Positions 52,540-64,000 of a stretch of 64,000 bases of DNA are shown here, piece after piece (within the stretch, counting starts at the first letter, position 1; every line of letters starts with the position of its first letter). The notes under the pieces were generated by a model, which saw only the letters and a list, made by a program, of their open reading frames with translations, had not been told where the DNA came from and ran no database searches. The DNA comes from Icerya purchasi (taxonomy: Eukaryota > Arthropoda > Insecta > Hemiptera > Monophlebidae). The stretch covers positions 594,357,643 through 594,421,642 of the forward strand of contig CM077115.1 in the NCBI GenBank assembly GCA_039619475.1, given 5' to 3'. A program made the position numbers and the translations under genes.

Positions 52540-54110
52540 TGGATAAAATTCACTACTTCGTTAAACTCGCATACCCCTATAAAAGAAGTATGGAATAAAG
52601 TAAAAATGTTATCAAACAAAAAAAACTTCACCTCAATCACAGCGATCGAATACAATTCTAAAATATTCTCGAATAAAACAGATGTCGCCAACCAGATCGT
52701 TAACCACTTCTACCAAATTTCCTCTACAGAAAATTACACAACTGCTTTCATTGACATAAAACGCGTCGAATTGAACAACAAAATTTAAATTACATAGATG
52801 AGCCTAACCATGACTTCAACCGACTCTTACATATGACGAACTTTTATACGCCCTGAAACATATGAAATCCTCAGCCGCTGGACCAGACGACATCCATATA
52901 GATATGGTCAAAAAATTAAATTCTGCATCTCTTCCACAATCAGCAAGTTCCTCAACCTTATCTGGAAATCCAAAAAAATACCAGACAGTTGGAAAAACGC
53001 TCACATAATTCCGTTATTAAAACTAGAAATAGACTCCCTTTCTCCTTCTAGCTACCGTTCAATCTCGCTTACCAACACGTTATGTAAAGTCATGGAAAAA
53101 ATAATAAACACCTAAGATTAAAATGGACTCTTGAACAAAAGAAACTATTGGATCCAATGCAATATGGTTTCCGGTCTCGAAGAAGCACCATAGATCATCT
53201 AGTAAAATTACAACAGCATATTTGTGACGGTTTTGTAACGAGTCAATACACCATGCTCATAAGTTTTGACCTTGAAAAAGCCTTCGATAGAATATATGCA
53301 GGCATAAAATCATTAAAACGCTCATGGAATGGAATATAAACGGAAATATGCTTGAATACATAAAAGACTTTCTGCCAAACAGGACTTTCCAGGTTCGCAT
53401 TCAAGATGTCTTATCCCTCTCAAAAATACAAGAAAATGTCACACCGCAGGGCTCTATAATTAGCCCAACTTTGTTCATAATTGGTGTATACCAGATATAT
53501 CTAAGATCATAGATCCACCAGTCAAATATGAACTGTTTGCTGATGACTTAGTCATTTATATGACTTCCCCAAGCTTAGATAATCTAAATAGCACTTTACA
53601 ATCTACAACGAACAAATTGCTTGATTGGGCTTCATCAAATGGACTATCCTTCTCAATGAATAAAACGAAAGCAATCACATTCAGTAAAAAACGAATTAAA
53701 CCTCCAGATTGTAACGTCCAGCTAAGTAATAATACGCTAATTCAAAGTTTCGATAACATAAAAATTTCACGACTAGAAATAGATCGAAAATTATCTTTTG
53801 GAAAACACATAGAAGTCTTAAAAACAAACTGTCATAAATCTCTTAGTGTGATAAAAATGGTTTCTCATATCAAACGGGGTGGAGATAGAAAATTTCTAAA
53901 AAACCTTTACTCGGCGTTGACTCTTTCCAAGTTGGACTACGGCTCCGTGATTTACACTAGTGCTAAAGAAAATGTTCTGAAAAAACTGGACACCGTTCAA
54001 AATTCAGCTCTAAGACTCGGTACAGGAGCATTTTACACCAGCCCAATTGCTAGCCTTCACGTAGAATCAAACATCTTTCCATTGCAACACTGCTTGTAAA
54101 ACTGTGGAGG
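52540..54110 (+). pseudogene. I-type LINE, RT domain, many frameshifts
   Basis: Across frames: KEVWNKVKMLSNKKNF, LLYALKHMKSSAAGPDDIH, YRSISLTNTLCKVMEKII, MDPMQYGFRSRRSTIDHLVK, MLISFDLEKAFDRIY (first catalytic Asp), TPQGSIISPTLF and KYELFADDLVIY (ADD). The long frame at 53560-54099 then gives NGLSFSMNKTKAITFSKKR, the thumb, KLDTVQNSALRLGTGAF and SPIASLHVESNIFPLQH. The last two are typical of the I clade and its relatives. The 3' part with RNase H is missing. At least five shifts or stops make it non-functional. Confidence 0.85.
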
Positions 54111-54534
54111 AGAAGTAGTGTTTGTAATTAGAATAACGACTTCCTGAATTTGGAGGAGGTTTTATGCGTACATGTTTTCCATCGATATATCCAATGCAGT
54201 TTGGAAATTTCCCTCGTTCCTAACTTTAGCAGCGTTTGTTAGGTCATCTCAACTTAGAACCGGCATATGTATAGATACAAAGGTTTCCCGTATAGCTTTA
54301 CAAACATTTCGTATTATCAGAAATATAATAGAGTGAGATATTCTGTGAGTAAATGATAAACTTCTGTAGGAGCTTCCAGTAGATAAAAATCTATGAAACA
54401 AGAACATATTTTATCTGAGACAAATATAATTTAAAATTTTCTTGTGGTTTATAGAGATACAACGGTGTTATTTATTCCGTAGCAACTTTGCCAGAATTAA
54501 TTTGCTGTTTGAAGGGGAATCCACTGTAAATTAT

Positions 54535-54812
54535 TATTATCGCCATCTATCGTTCGCCTTTTAAAAATCACATTATTCGATTATTTTTTCGTTTAAACTG
54601 TTTATAACATTTGTATATCTTAAATGATAACTATTTTCCCAAAAACAGAAAAAAATTGAGACATTGTTGATTTATCTTAACGTTTAAAAATGAAATATGT
54701 TAAACCATAGAGAATTCTATCATTCGCTACTCGCTACTCGCGTGAACAGCAACCACATTATTCGCGCGCGATTTATTCGCAATTCGCGTGGAAGGTACCA
54801 CGGCCTAACACA
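54535..54812 (+). repeat. Harbinger-like repeat fragment
   Basis: Inverted match to 48241-48540: GCCATCTAT, CATTATTCGATTATTTTT, AACATTTGTATATCTTAAATG, TAACTATTTTCCCAAA and TTAAACCATAGAGAAT. It ends CGCGTGGAAGGTACCACGGCC followed by TAA, the same terminus and flank as the element at 48241. Confidence 0.7.
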
Positions 54813-56445
54813 ATTTTTGTCGAAAAAATAAAGCTAGATGAAATTTCGCTAAGAAAATGAAATATGGTTTCATTCCCAATCTTTCCATCGATATAATATC
54901 ACATGTCCAAAAAAAAAAGAGAAATTTTCCAATAATTATGAAGCTTCCGGTGCCCCCCTAACAGGGGGGCTAAGCATAAAGATATATTATAGTTTTCCGA
55001 TAAAGCGATCGTGTATGCATTTGTTTGAGATAAGTTTTGGTTTCCATAACTCTTTTTTGCTACTCGGGCTATTGCTTACATGGAACATCTATTTTTTTGC
55101 TATTTTTGATCCAAAAGGGGGGATTTAAATAATTTTTCACGAATAATGTTTTGATTTTATGAACAAATTTTTACGTTTTATTTTATATTTTGAATTTTTA
55201 CTTTCAAAGGTTATCTAGTGATGAAATTTTTTAACAGTGGTGATTTTTGAGATCGTTTTTAATTCCATATGACACATGTTCTTAACGGTTTTTGTCCGCC
55301 CGGGGTAATCGGTTAGCTTGAAATTACAGATATGGTTTTAAAGAGAATTTTAATGCATATTTTAATTGAATATTTTTGTCGTATCTGAACCATCGTACAT
55401 TATATGTGTATGGAATCCGGAAAAAAAAAAAGAGTAAATGAAATCTGTCTGGAATTTTTCGCGTCGAATACCTTATTTCGAATAAAATATAGTGTATTGT
55501 GTGAGAGTTGAAATTGTCATTCGACTTTTTCGCTGTTTTGATAATGAATTGGGTTGTTGAAAATTAACTTCGAACCTGATATTTTCCTTTTTAATTATTA
55601 CATGAAATTACAACAGTTATTTCGAGATTGCTGGTGCTGCTACTAATATTACACGCAATGGTGTTCATTAAAAATAAAATTAAATGTAGCTAAGCGGTAT
55701 TCAGAGATAACCAAAAATCCGACGACGTTGATAACCTTCTAAGTTAATCATTTGCTTAACCCGCGACAGCTCTTTCATCATTACATACCACCGCCAGTAG
55801 CATCTGTACGCTATTTTCCCCGATCTAGACGTAGTTATAACTTACCTTAGAGCGCATGCGCTAGTTCGCTGTACGAAGGAAAGTGTTATAATATTCACCG
55901 AAATAACAGGCAGCTGGACACAGTCATGCAAATTAATTTTGTTAATAGGTAGGATGCTAGCAGAGTGTATTTCATTATGAATCTGTGAAACTTTCAGACG
56001 AAAAGATTTCGTTTATGATAACAAATTTTTTATACTGTTTATATTTCTATACACCATCAATGTGACCCGTCAATGCAAATATTCAAAAGATATCGTCTAG
56101 AGACTGCTGGTCGACAACTGGCCGACTCCACCTCGTTGTTCCGCTTATCCTGGTTTCGTGGTTTCGTGGTTTCGATTTTCCTATTCTTTTCATTTTTTGT
56201 AAATATTCCGTTTTTGTTGCAGTAAAAAAAAAGCGCCCTAAGTGCAGCCCTTTTCAATCAAAAATGATTGTGTTTTTTCCAAAATTATCGCTGCGCAGCC
56301 ATATTCTTTTAATTTCTGTTCCGCTTGAAAGACTCCCCCCCCCCCCCAATTTATTATATTATAAACTGACCATCCAGGCCATTTAGCAATATTTTTAACT
56401 AGGGACATATTAAGCATGAAGGGAGAAGTACCCAATGGTACTTAC
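54813..56445. other. No gene recognised; one strong hairpin
   Basis: Contains a perfect 7-bp stem GCCCCCC-TAACA-GGGGGGC at 54952-54970, an (A)n at about 55421 and a C-run at 56334-56347. The frames at 56057-56257 and 56238-56435 (minus) cross these low-complexity runs and show no family features. Confidence 0.5.
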
Positions 56446-56449
56446 CCGA

Positions 56450-57560
56450 TGATAGTCTTTACCTTAAACAAGGTCATGAGGTTTCTTACGCTTCAGCCGC
56501 CTCCTATCACTAACAGTATGTAGCAGTTCAGCAGCAAGTTTGTTCGGATGACGTTCCAAGTGTCTTCCTACGTGTCTTCGGGCATGAGTTTAATAACATC
56601 TGTCACATTCTCTATCCCCAAATCCTGATGCAAGGTTAGATTCGATACATACTATGGCGCCTTGTTTACCAGCCTAAGGATTTTATTCTGCATGGTCTGA
56701 ATTATCTTCAGATTTGTAGGTTTAGTACAACCTCAAAGCTGTACTCCGTAGGTCCAAATAGGCTTCAAGATACTTATGCATATCAAACGTTTATTATCAA
56801 TACTTAAAACACGCTTTTTCTTCCCAGAAGCCAGTATATTTTTTTAACTCGAATATCTATTTCTCTTTTCTTTGTCCGAATGTGCTACTTCCATGTTAAG
56901 CGACTATCTAGGTGTAATCCCAAGTACTTGACTGTTGTTCTCACAGGGGCAATTCTAGTCCATTTATCCTGACAGTCGGCGTTATGAATTTTCTATTCGT
57001 GAAGTAAACGTTTACCGATTTACTTTCGTTGATCTGAACTTTCCACTTTTTAAACCAACTTTCCGCTTCGATAAGGGCCTTCTGAGGATCGTCACTTGCT
57101 ATCTTTGGGTGTCTATATGTGACGCAAGTAATGCCGTGTCATCAGCAGATATCTGTACATTTTCCGTTACAGGAAAGTCTGCTGTATATGTAAAATACAA
57201 CGTGGGTCCTAGAACTGATCTCTGGGGCACTTCTGCTAGAACTGGATATAGTTGTGAAAACGATCGGTTATGAAGATATGAACTCAACAAGAGATATAAC
57301 CTAATTGGTAACAGAATTTTTAATTTATATAATAGACCATTATGCCAAACTTTATCAAAAGCCTGTTGGACATCAAGGAACACAATTGTACACACATGTT
57401 TTGTCTCCAAAAACTTTTTTCTATTACATTTACCACTCTGTGAAGCTGATCCACCGTGGAATGCTGTTTTAAGAAGCCGAACTGGTGTTCTGAAATTATA
57501 TTGCAATATGTATGGCTGCAATATCAATTTTTCCATTACTTTCGACAATAAAGCCTTCCG
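56450..57560 (-). pseudogene. Jockey-type LINE, RT and C-terminus
   Basis: The frame 57548-57099 gives KVMEKLILQ, FLDVQQAFDKVWHNGLLYKL (first Asp), YLHNRSFSQ, LAEVPQRSVLGPTLYFTYTA (the G in PQGS changed to R) and QISADDTALLAS (ADD). Downstream on the minus strand, broken pieces include KALIEAESWFKKWKVQI and YFTNRKFITPTVRINGLELP. Near 56560-56470 comes HPNKLAAELLHTVSDRRRLK then KPHDL and a stop, the jockey C-terminus. Several shifts break it. The C-terminal motif order matches the jockey copies at 18421 and 33410. Confidence 0.85.
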
Positions 57561-57619
57561 TAGACTTCTTAGTTTATATCCCTCTCCTAATAGGTCGTCA
57601 TCTATGATATTTTCTATGA

Positions 57620-59713
57620 GACCTTATAACATTTAAGGAATCTCTGCCAAAATAAATAATGAGACAGTCTCATTGAAACCGTTTGTTAATTATTAAGGTT
57701 TATTTTTAGATACTAGGCTTACTTGGACGAAACATATACAATATCTGCATGATCGGACCTTCAGTATTATTAATCTACTTAAATCTGTCTGTAAAATTCC
57801 TCATGGGGAGCGGATCCGAATGTTCTGGAACTACTTTAGAAAATTTTAATCCGCTCCAGGTTTGATTATGGGTCTCTATTTTTTATGGTTCGGCTGCAGT
57901 CTGCAACCTGAAAAGATTGGACACACTGCAAAATATATGTTTGAGACTTATCACACTGGTAACATCCGATCTTCCGCAGTTATAGATACTCAAGCCGAGA
58001 CAAACATCCCTTCTCTCTTCATAAGAAGAAATGTCTTAGATGATAGGTTTTTAATCTAAAATCTGCCATTATCAGTTTCCCTTGCTATCGACGGCTCTTT
58101 TGGAAATTAACAACTGAAGGTTTACCCCTTCTAAAATGCCGCTGCTCGCCAGAAGAATTCTACAATATTATAATTATAGTCCAGCTCTGATCCCCCCTCA
58201 TCCTATCCGGTGATTCGATCTGCCTTATGAATTGAACCTACTATCTTTTGATATTGATGTAGACACTTTCAGATTTGACAAAGGAATTCAACTAAACTTA
58301 ATGAATATTCTTATTACAATGAAACTACCTTGGCTTTACCTGTATTTACACAGATGGTTCTAAGGTGCTTTCGGCAAACGGTCCGGTTGGTTCAGCTTTT
58401 ATTTTTCACTCTAACCTGATACAAAAATTCAAGCTGCCCCCGGAAGCCTCAGTATATACGGCGGAATTGGTTGCTATGAAAAAATCCCTCCATTTTATAC
58501 TCCAAGCTGATATTACTGATAAAAATTACGTAATAATCACCATCAGTTAAGTGGCCCTACTGCCTTGAAGTTTAGTCATTTTAATTTCGAATATTATCCT
58601 TTTATCTATATGAGATTAAAATGAAATGCCTTAGTATAACCCTGAAAGGCGGCGTTACAAAGTTTTGTTGGATACCAAGCCACTGCGGTATAAAATTGAA
58701 TGAGGGAGTGGATTTTGCTGCTAAAGAGGCTGCCCTCGATGGCTTGCGGTCCCCTTTTATTCCATCTTCTCAGACTGTTATACTTTAAAATTGAAAAAGA
58801 TTAACTGAACTCTACATGGCAGAACTATATAACCGACCACACTTTTGGTTCAACAATTATTTTTCGTCAGGCCTTGCTTAACTCTGGTCCGTGGTACCAA
58901 TCTATTCCTACAGAGGTATCTCTATTAGATTTTTATATACGTAAATATGTCACCACCATTTGTCGCCTACGTATGGGACATGCCTTGTGCTAATTTTATC
59001 GACCACAGTTATGGTGTTTTCTATGATTTTCACCAATTTTTCAGTTTTGACGAGGGTATCGATCATTTATTGTTTAATTGTAATAAATGCGAGCATGATA
59101 GAGGTCGCTTCTTTAATATGTTAATCTCCCTGGGATGTTCTCCCCCATATATAATGTTTCTTACATATTATACCGATGCTATTGTAGTAGTTTTGTTCAA
59201 ATTTATTATTAATAACAGCATTAATATTTAGTGGTGAAAGGCCGGTTTCTGAGTTCTAATGTAGTTAATAACTGGCATCTTCGAAAGTTTTGCTACTACC
59301 TTGCTAATTACTCGGTTCTAAACCTATATCCTTAATCTACTGCTACCCAGTCGCACCCCAGTGCCTGTTGCACTTGGGATGCGATATAGTCAGAATTAAT
59401 TTTATATTCCATATCCTTCTTGACACTCGTGGGCTATGTCATATCATTGCGGCCATGTGTGTTCGAATTGTATTGTAAACGTTTAATTATCAGTGTGGAA
59501 TTAACATATCTTTCTTTTCGACATACGTGGGCTATGTTATGTCATTGTGGCCATGTTTGCTCGAACGATATTCTTTGCTCCTATTCCATGACGTTTTAGG
59601 ATTCAATCTGCTTATTTATACACACTAATCTGTAATCTGTTAGTTTAGCATACTTGTAGAAGTTGTTAGCGGCCAGATGGTTTCTCGCCGGGTCAAAAAA
59701 AAAAAACACAAAA
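57620..59713 (+). pseudogene. I-type LINE 3' half with RNase H
   Basis: From 57690: FLDTRLTWTKHIQYLHDR and LLKSVCKIPHGERIRMF (thumb). The RNase H domain then reads YTDGSKVLSANGPVGSAF, EASVYTAELVAMKKSLHF (catalytic Asp and Glu) and, across a shift, FCWIPSHCGIKLNEGVDFAA (final His-containing strand). The frame at 58947-59231 ends with DEGIDHLLFNCNKC, the Cys-His tail. The 3' UTR ends CTCGCCGGGTC and an A-rich tail at 59696-59713. The palm is absent, so it complements rather than duplicates the relic at 52540-54110. Confidence 0.8.
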
Positions 59714-60145
59714 AAACATTAAAAGTATAGAAAATTATATCAATTGCGCTGGGAGAAAGTTTCTAGTTGACGAGCTCAGAAAAAGAGAAAAAAGAAAACA
59801 AATAAGAACTGGTTAACAAACTGGTGACCATATAGCCCTCGTCAAACTCAATTCTTCGCTGAAGATTAACACTGAATGTTCACAGTAGTAGTAGACAGAA
59901 TTATTATTTAAAAAATACAAATAAAAATAACAATAAGGAAAAAAATATTTTTTAATAGAAACTTTTTGTTGTTTTACATAAAAAATTACAGTAATATTAT
60001 AAACATTCGAATTAAAAAAAAAGTGTTCCTGCAACAGCGTAATTATTTTTAAATTACACGTATTTTTTTCGAACAAATCTCGACAATGTCTTTCATTAAT
60101 TGTATTTTAAAGTTATATTCCATAAGCTATATTTAGAATCAATGC
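59714..60145. other. AT-rich spacer with a LINE-tail motif
   Basis: GTTGACGAGCTC followed by an A-rich run at 59766-59810 repeats the LINE terminus seen at 3048, 4715, 6001 and 37469. The minus-strand frame at 59813-60076 is low-complexity and not called. Confidence 0.5.
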
Positions 60146-62126
60146 CTTAAATGGGGGCGGGGGGGGGGTATGGGATAACGGGTCTAAAAAAAACACTTTT
60201 TTGAGAGTAATTTTTAAAGAGACTATTAAAGTTATTTCATTAAAGTTTTTTTCACATAGTTATATGACATTTCAAGAACATTTAGTAATTTTTTCGTCAA
60301 AAAATATTCATAAACAAGCCAGTGAGAGCGAATTGACGGAGGCCATTTCAAAAAAATACGTTTTGCGGTGTCCACGATAACTCGTTACAAAATCATCCGA
60401 AACACGAATAGTTGGAAAAAATGGTTAATTTAGAAGTAAATCTAGGTCGCAACGTTGTCCTTTTGTTTTTAAAATTTTTTTTCGATTTGTGGCGGTCGGA
60501 TGAAGTCAAAACCACGATATTTACCCTAAAAATGGCGCCATTTTGTAGCTGTAAAATCTAGTAAAATATGTATTATAAAACTGTGTTGAACATGAACCGG
60601 ATCGGTACAGAAGTTTTTAAGATATCGTGTCCACCGACTTCAAAAAAGTCATTTCGAGAAAAACGCGTTTAAAGTTTTAAAATATGAAAATTGGAAGAAA
60701 AAATTTCTTTTTTCTCATTTAAACTGAATCGTCGATGCCAGCACCATAAAGTAAGGTACCTGCTGCACTTGCAATGTCCAAGGCTTCCTTTTGCTTCATT
60801 CTTTCCATTATTCTAGCCTCTTTTGTCTGAAGCGCAGCTTTTTGTTGGGCTCTTTGAATTTGCGTTTCATCGGCTGTTTGAACGTAACTGATGAGCACTT
60901 GGGCCGACGCTGATTTTCATCTCTTGTAGGAAGGTTAGTAATGCAAAATTGCCTTCATTGGAAAACATTTGTTGCAATTTCTACTAAAATAGGGCTACTG
61001 GATAAAATTTTTGGAGTGATCTTCCAAATAAGTTGATTTAGGCTTTCGTTATTGTTTTGAGTAAATCCACTAATACATCGCTCTAAAAGCTCTTTCTTGC
61101 TTAAATCTTCATAAATTAGCTCGATTGCTTTTGTTACATCATCTGGAAAAGGTTTACAATCGTGCTGGAAATTTTCTATTCCGGTAGCGGCCAAAGATTT
61201 TTGATAAGCGCACCACAAGTCAGCGCCGGCCGGACACTCATGATGCAGTGGATTTTTGTTCGTTGATTTATAATGGAAAAGGTCGCGGAAATCGCATCTT
61301 TCATTTTTTGCACTGAATCATAATTTCTTTCGATTGCTAATCCATAATACACCATTAATTGATCAATTGTTTTACCAGTGAGTTTTCCTTTTCCAGAGAG
61401 ACTTCTGCTTCTTCTAACATAGTTTGTCCAGCCTTTTTTTACGGTTTTTATTTCTGTCTCTTCTGTTGTATTTTTTACAAGGTCACGTAGCCGTTTGCCG
61501 ATCCTTTTTTGAACGTGGCCGACGCATTTTTATTTATTTATTACAAAGTCTTCATCATATGGATGGCATTGAATTACACCGGTGTACGTTTTACTATCAC
61601 CGTCGCCGATGTAATTTTTATACTTGATATCGTACTTTTCCTCCGATCGTTGAAACATTTTTTTTATTACTGATACTTCCATGTTTCCTGCAGGTCCAAT
61701 GTGATTTACTTCACATTCACCATGTTCCACGTGCTTGGTATGCCATTTTTCAAATTCCATTATATTTAATTTTTTCTCCCAAGTTTTGTACCTTTAACCG
61801 TGCCCACTTTTAAAGCAAATATCTATAACTTTTCTAGTGTTATCCTATTAATGAAGAAACACCATATAACGAAAAGAAACCTCGTTTTTACCAGGTACTA
61901 TCACCGGCTAGGTCCTTTGAAAGAGAAGAAAGCAGCTGCTCCGGTTAACTGCCTGGCGCTTTCGACCGGCTCAAAAGGGGTGCAGCGCACAGCTTACTAT
62001 CTTAATGAGTTTTACTCCAAATGACTTGAGGTTTTGGGAAAATATTTCTAAGAATTTGTACTTTTATATGAAAATTTTTCAGAAAAACGGATTTTTCAAA
62101 GTGGTTATCCCATACCCCCCCCTTAA
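60146..62126 (-). mobile_element. Derelict Mutator-like DNA transposon
   Basis: The ends are inverted: plus strand CTTAAATGGGGGCGGGGG and GTATGGGATAAC at 60147-60178, and on the minus strand from about 62128 CTTAAGGGGGGGGTATGGGA and TAAC. Between them, a minus-strand transposase relic occupies 61760-60720 and a non-coding part with repeated AAAAACG and TTTCAAAAA segments fills the rest. A target duplication could not be fixed. The Mutator-like label comes from the protein. Confidence 0.6.
60720..61760 (-). pseudogene. Mutator-like (Phantom-type) transposase relic
   Basis: The frame 61760-61530 gives KWHTKHVEHGECEVNHIGPA, GNMEVSVIKKMFQRSEEKYD, KYKNYIGDGDSKTYTG and HPYDEDFVINK. The GDGDSKT strand carries the expected catalytic Asp. 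After a broken region (CDFRDLFHYKST, LHHECPAGADLWC across shifts), the frame 61218-60955 gives FPDDVTKAIELIYEDLSKKE and LLERCISGFTQNNNESLNQL, then IWKITPK. CPxGxxSWC followed by LLxRCxxGxTQNxNESxNxxxW is characteristic of a large insect family I know as Mutator-like transposase domain proteins. Stops and shifts make it dead. Confidence 0.65.
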
Positions 62127-62674
62127 GTACATAATCGTGATATTGAGAATTCCTAGACAACTTCGCTATATTTCAAATTTCTTGTTTTTTATTCATTTTT
62201 TTTTTTGAGTCTGATCAGGATTACAGTTTTGTTTTCTATTTTAAAATTAATAACTAGCGTCTGCATAAAATATGAGCCATTTGACGTAACGAAAACAACG
62301 CAAAGCAACGGATGGGAAATCGGTGGGCATGATTATAAAAATGTGCAATCTTAGCACCCTGATGTTGTTTCCGAACGTGTCATCGTCATGCTAAATTTCG
62401 ATTAATCCGCAATTTGTAAATTTCTGTTAATTTCAGTAAGCGAAGTGAAAATAACTGAAAGTTTATTTTTTAAGTTCAAAAATATTCTGTTAAATTTTAC
62501 TGGTTTAATTTTAGTTCCATACTCGGGAAGTACAATTTTGAATATTTTTTTGGAATTTCTTTTCGATATGATGTTTTCGAAACGATAATTTCTGCTTCTG
62601 AAAATGTTAAAATTACAAATCTATGGCGTATAATTTATGGTTAAGTAATTTGAGGTAACTTATAATAATTCCGA

Positions 62675-62785
62675 GTAAAAAAGTTAGGTCTTTTAAAAAA
62701 GTTAGGAATTTTAAAAATGTTGGGAATTTTAAAAAAGTTGAGAATTTTAAAAATGTTTGGAATTTTTAAAAAGTCAGGTTTTCAT
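62675..62785. repeat. Degenerate ~24-bp tandem repeat
   Basis: Four to five units built on GGAATTTTAAAAA(A/T)GTT (62695-62765), each slightly different. No coding meaning. Confidence 0.7.
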
Positions 62786-64000
62786 TCACTGATCGTTTTT
62801 CTGAGAATTCATATTTGCGAAAAAATAGAAAAAAGTGGCAATTTCATCCAATACGGTTAAAAGAATGGACGTAAAATGTCACGTGATCATGAAGGTTTGT
62901 CTTCGAAACGCGTCGGAGTGAATAATAAATATTAATTAATTGATTTTATATTGACGGGTTTTTACCTATAAATTTTGATGTCGCTTTAATTGAGAAGACA
63001 TGAAGACAATGAGCAACAATTTCAACTCGATGTAGAAAATTTGGAATTTGGTAGTTCCAAAAGTGTTTGGTGTACGGAAGTACAGAACCACACACACACA
63101 CACATTTATACAGAAGCAATAAAACTTGGCAGATGTTAAATCATTCTATAAATAAAAAATTTTTAGTCCTTCAGTAATGCACGAAATAATGAACCATTTT
63201 TTTAAAAGCTTACCGATTTCTGCTGAAGACTAAAAGCTGAATTTTTTCACAACCCGCATAGAAAACCTGCGAAGAAATTAAGTTTGAAATGAAATAGCTG
63301 TCACCTTTTTTTTTCTTTTATTTAGTTACCAAGCCCCCCCCCCCCCGGCGACTATTATGTGCTTCCTTAATAAGCATCATATATGTATATCGGCTGAAGT
63401 GATGTATGCTATTTATCTTTGATTCTTTCAACCTCCATTTGTTATTGGACTCTTAACATTTTAATGTGAATTCGCATAGTTTTTCCCGCTAAACAGTGTC
63501 ATGAAAAATTTGCCCCACGTTTTTTTAGATAACTTCTCCAGATCGCATCATTCGGTCTCATCACATATCCCCGCTGATACACTCGCGTAAATATTTTCAG
63601 CGAGTTTATAAATAATGGTGGTGCTGCTGCTGCTAGTAATGATCTCTATATTAATCTACAGTGTCCGGCTTTTCTGTAAACTTAGCACTGCCGTTGTTTC
63701 ATTAAAAACTCATTCAACCGTAGGGGCGGATATTTATCATTTTAAAATTCGTTGTATCGAACAACTTTTATCGGCTTCCTACGATATTCGAAGAACGATG
63801 CGCAATATAAGCGAGCGTCGGGAATCGCATTCGAAACATTAATTTCATTATGATTTGCGCACTTAAATGTAAAATATAAACAAATCATTCTGGCGAGTTA
63901 CTTACATGGAATAATGACTGAAGAGTGAAAAATCGTTAACGCCGCGAATATAAAAAGCATACCAGTGAGCAATCCTTAGGAAATGTTTAATGTTGAAGAG
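62786..64000. other. No gene recognised; simple repeats
   Basis: An (AC)n run at 63091-63106 and a C-run at 63336-63346. The plus-strand frame 63615-63842 (75 codons) starts with a hydrophobic stretch (MVVLLLLVMISILIYSVRLF) and ends in a basic tail. It has no recognisable family and I leave it uncalled. The last 500 bp are more balanced in composition, as at 20-21.5 kb. Confidence 0.4.

Noticed and set aside
54952..54970. Transcription terminator from the GC hairpin
   Set aside because: No T-run follows and the sequence is eukaryotic, where this type of terminator is not used.
63615..63842. Small membrane protein gene
   Set aside because: A hydrophobic start alone is not enough; no family resemblance and no supporting context.

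Overview
This is a gene-poor, AT-rich piece of an animal nuclear genome, almost certainly an arthropod and most likely an insect. The evidence is the repeat content: a mariner, a Tigger/pogo-like element, hAT, piggyBac, Mutator-like and probable Harbinger-like DNA transposons; jockey-, R1-, I- and RTE-type LINEs; tRNA-derived SINEs; and a Penelope-like element. I see no convincing host gene, no rRNA or tRNA gene and no CRISPR array. Most coding signal is decayed. The open exceptions are a mariner transposase, a Tigger transposase with one frameshift, and two near-identical Penelope RT/GIY-YIG frames.

Layout. 0-9 kb: a SINE, an RTE-type endonuclease relic, an unnamed TE-associated protein relic, an intact mariner (3114-4407) sitting in one arm of a pair of inverted LINE 3' ends, a LINE remnant, and two more SINEs. 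9.3-11.8 kb: a complete Tigger-like element. 12-19 kb: a LINE on the minus strand (13.9-16.4 kb), a pair of inverted hAT-like arms around a (TA)n-bordered repeat, and a 5'-truncated jockey 3' end with a clean target-site duplication. 19-22 kb: sequence of more balanced composition with no TE signature and one weak candidate ORF. 22.8-32.2 kb: hAT relic, two more (TA)n-bordered repeats, a SINE, an RNase-H LINE tail, a small palindrome with hammerhead-like cores, and several LINE relics, one inserted into another.

33-41 kb is a three-level nest. A Penelope-terminus-like inverted repeat is split by a jockey LINE (33410-39407), which is split three codons before the block encoding its C-terminus by a 3.2 kb long-terminal-repeat element (36032-39237) with an 8-bp target duplication. 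41.9-48.1 kb is a hAT element split by a 4.8 kb perfect head-to-head Penelope palindrome. 48.2-52.3 kb holds a long inverted-repeat element (Harbinger-like) split by a 728-bp hAT MITE, then a piggyBac relic and a fold-back MITE. 52.5-59.7 kb is LINE relics (I-type, jockey, I-type with RNase H). 60.1-62.1 kb is a Mutator-like relic. The last 2 kb has only simple repeats.

The genes do not form pathways; each belongs to its own mobile element. The informative signal is the order of insertion, which can be read from target-site duplications and from empty sites preserved in the opposite arm of inverted repeats.
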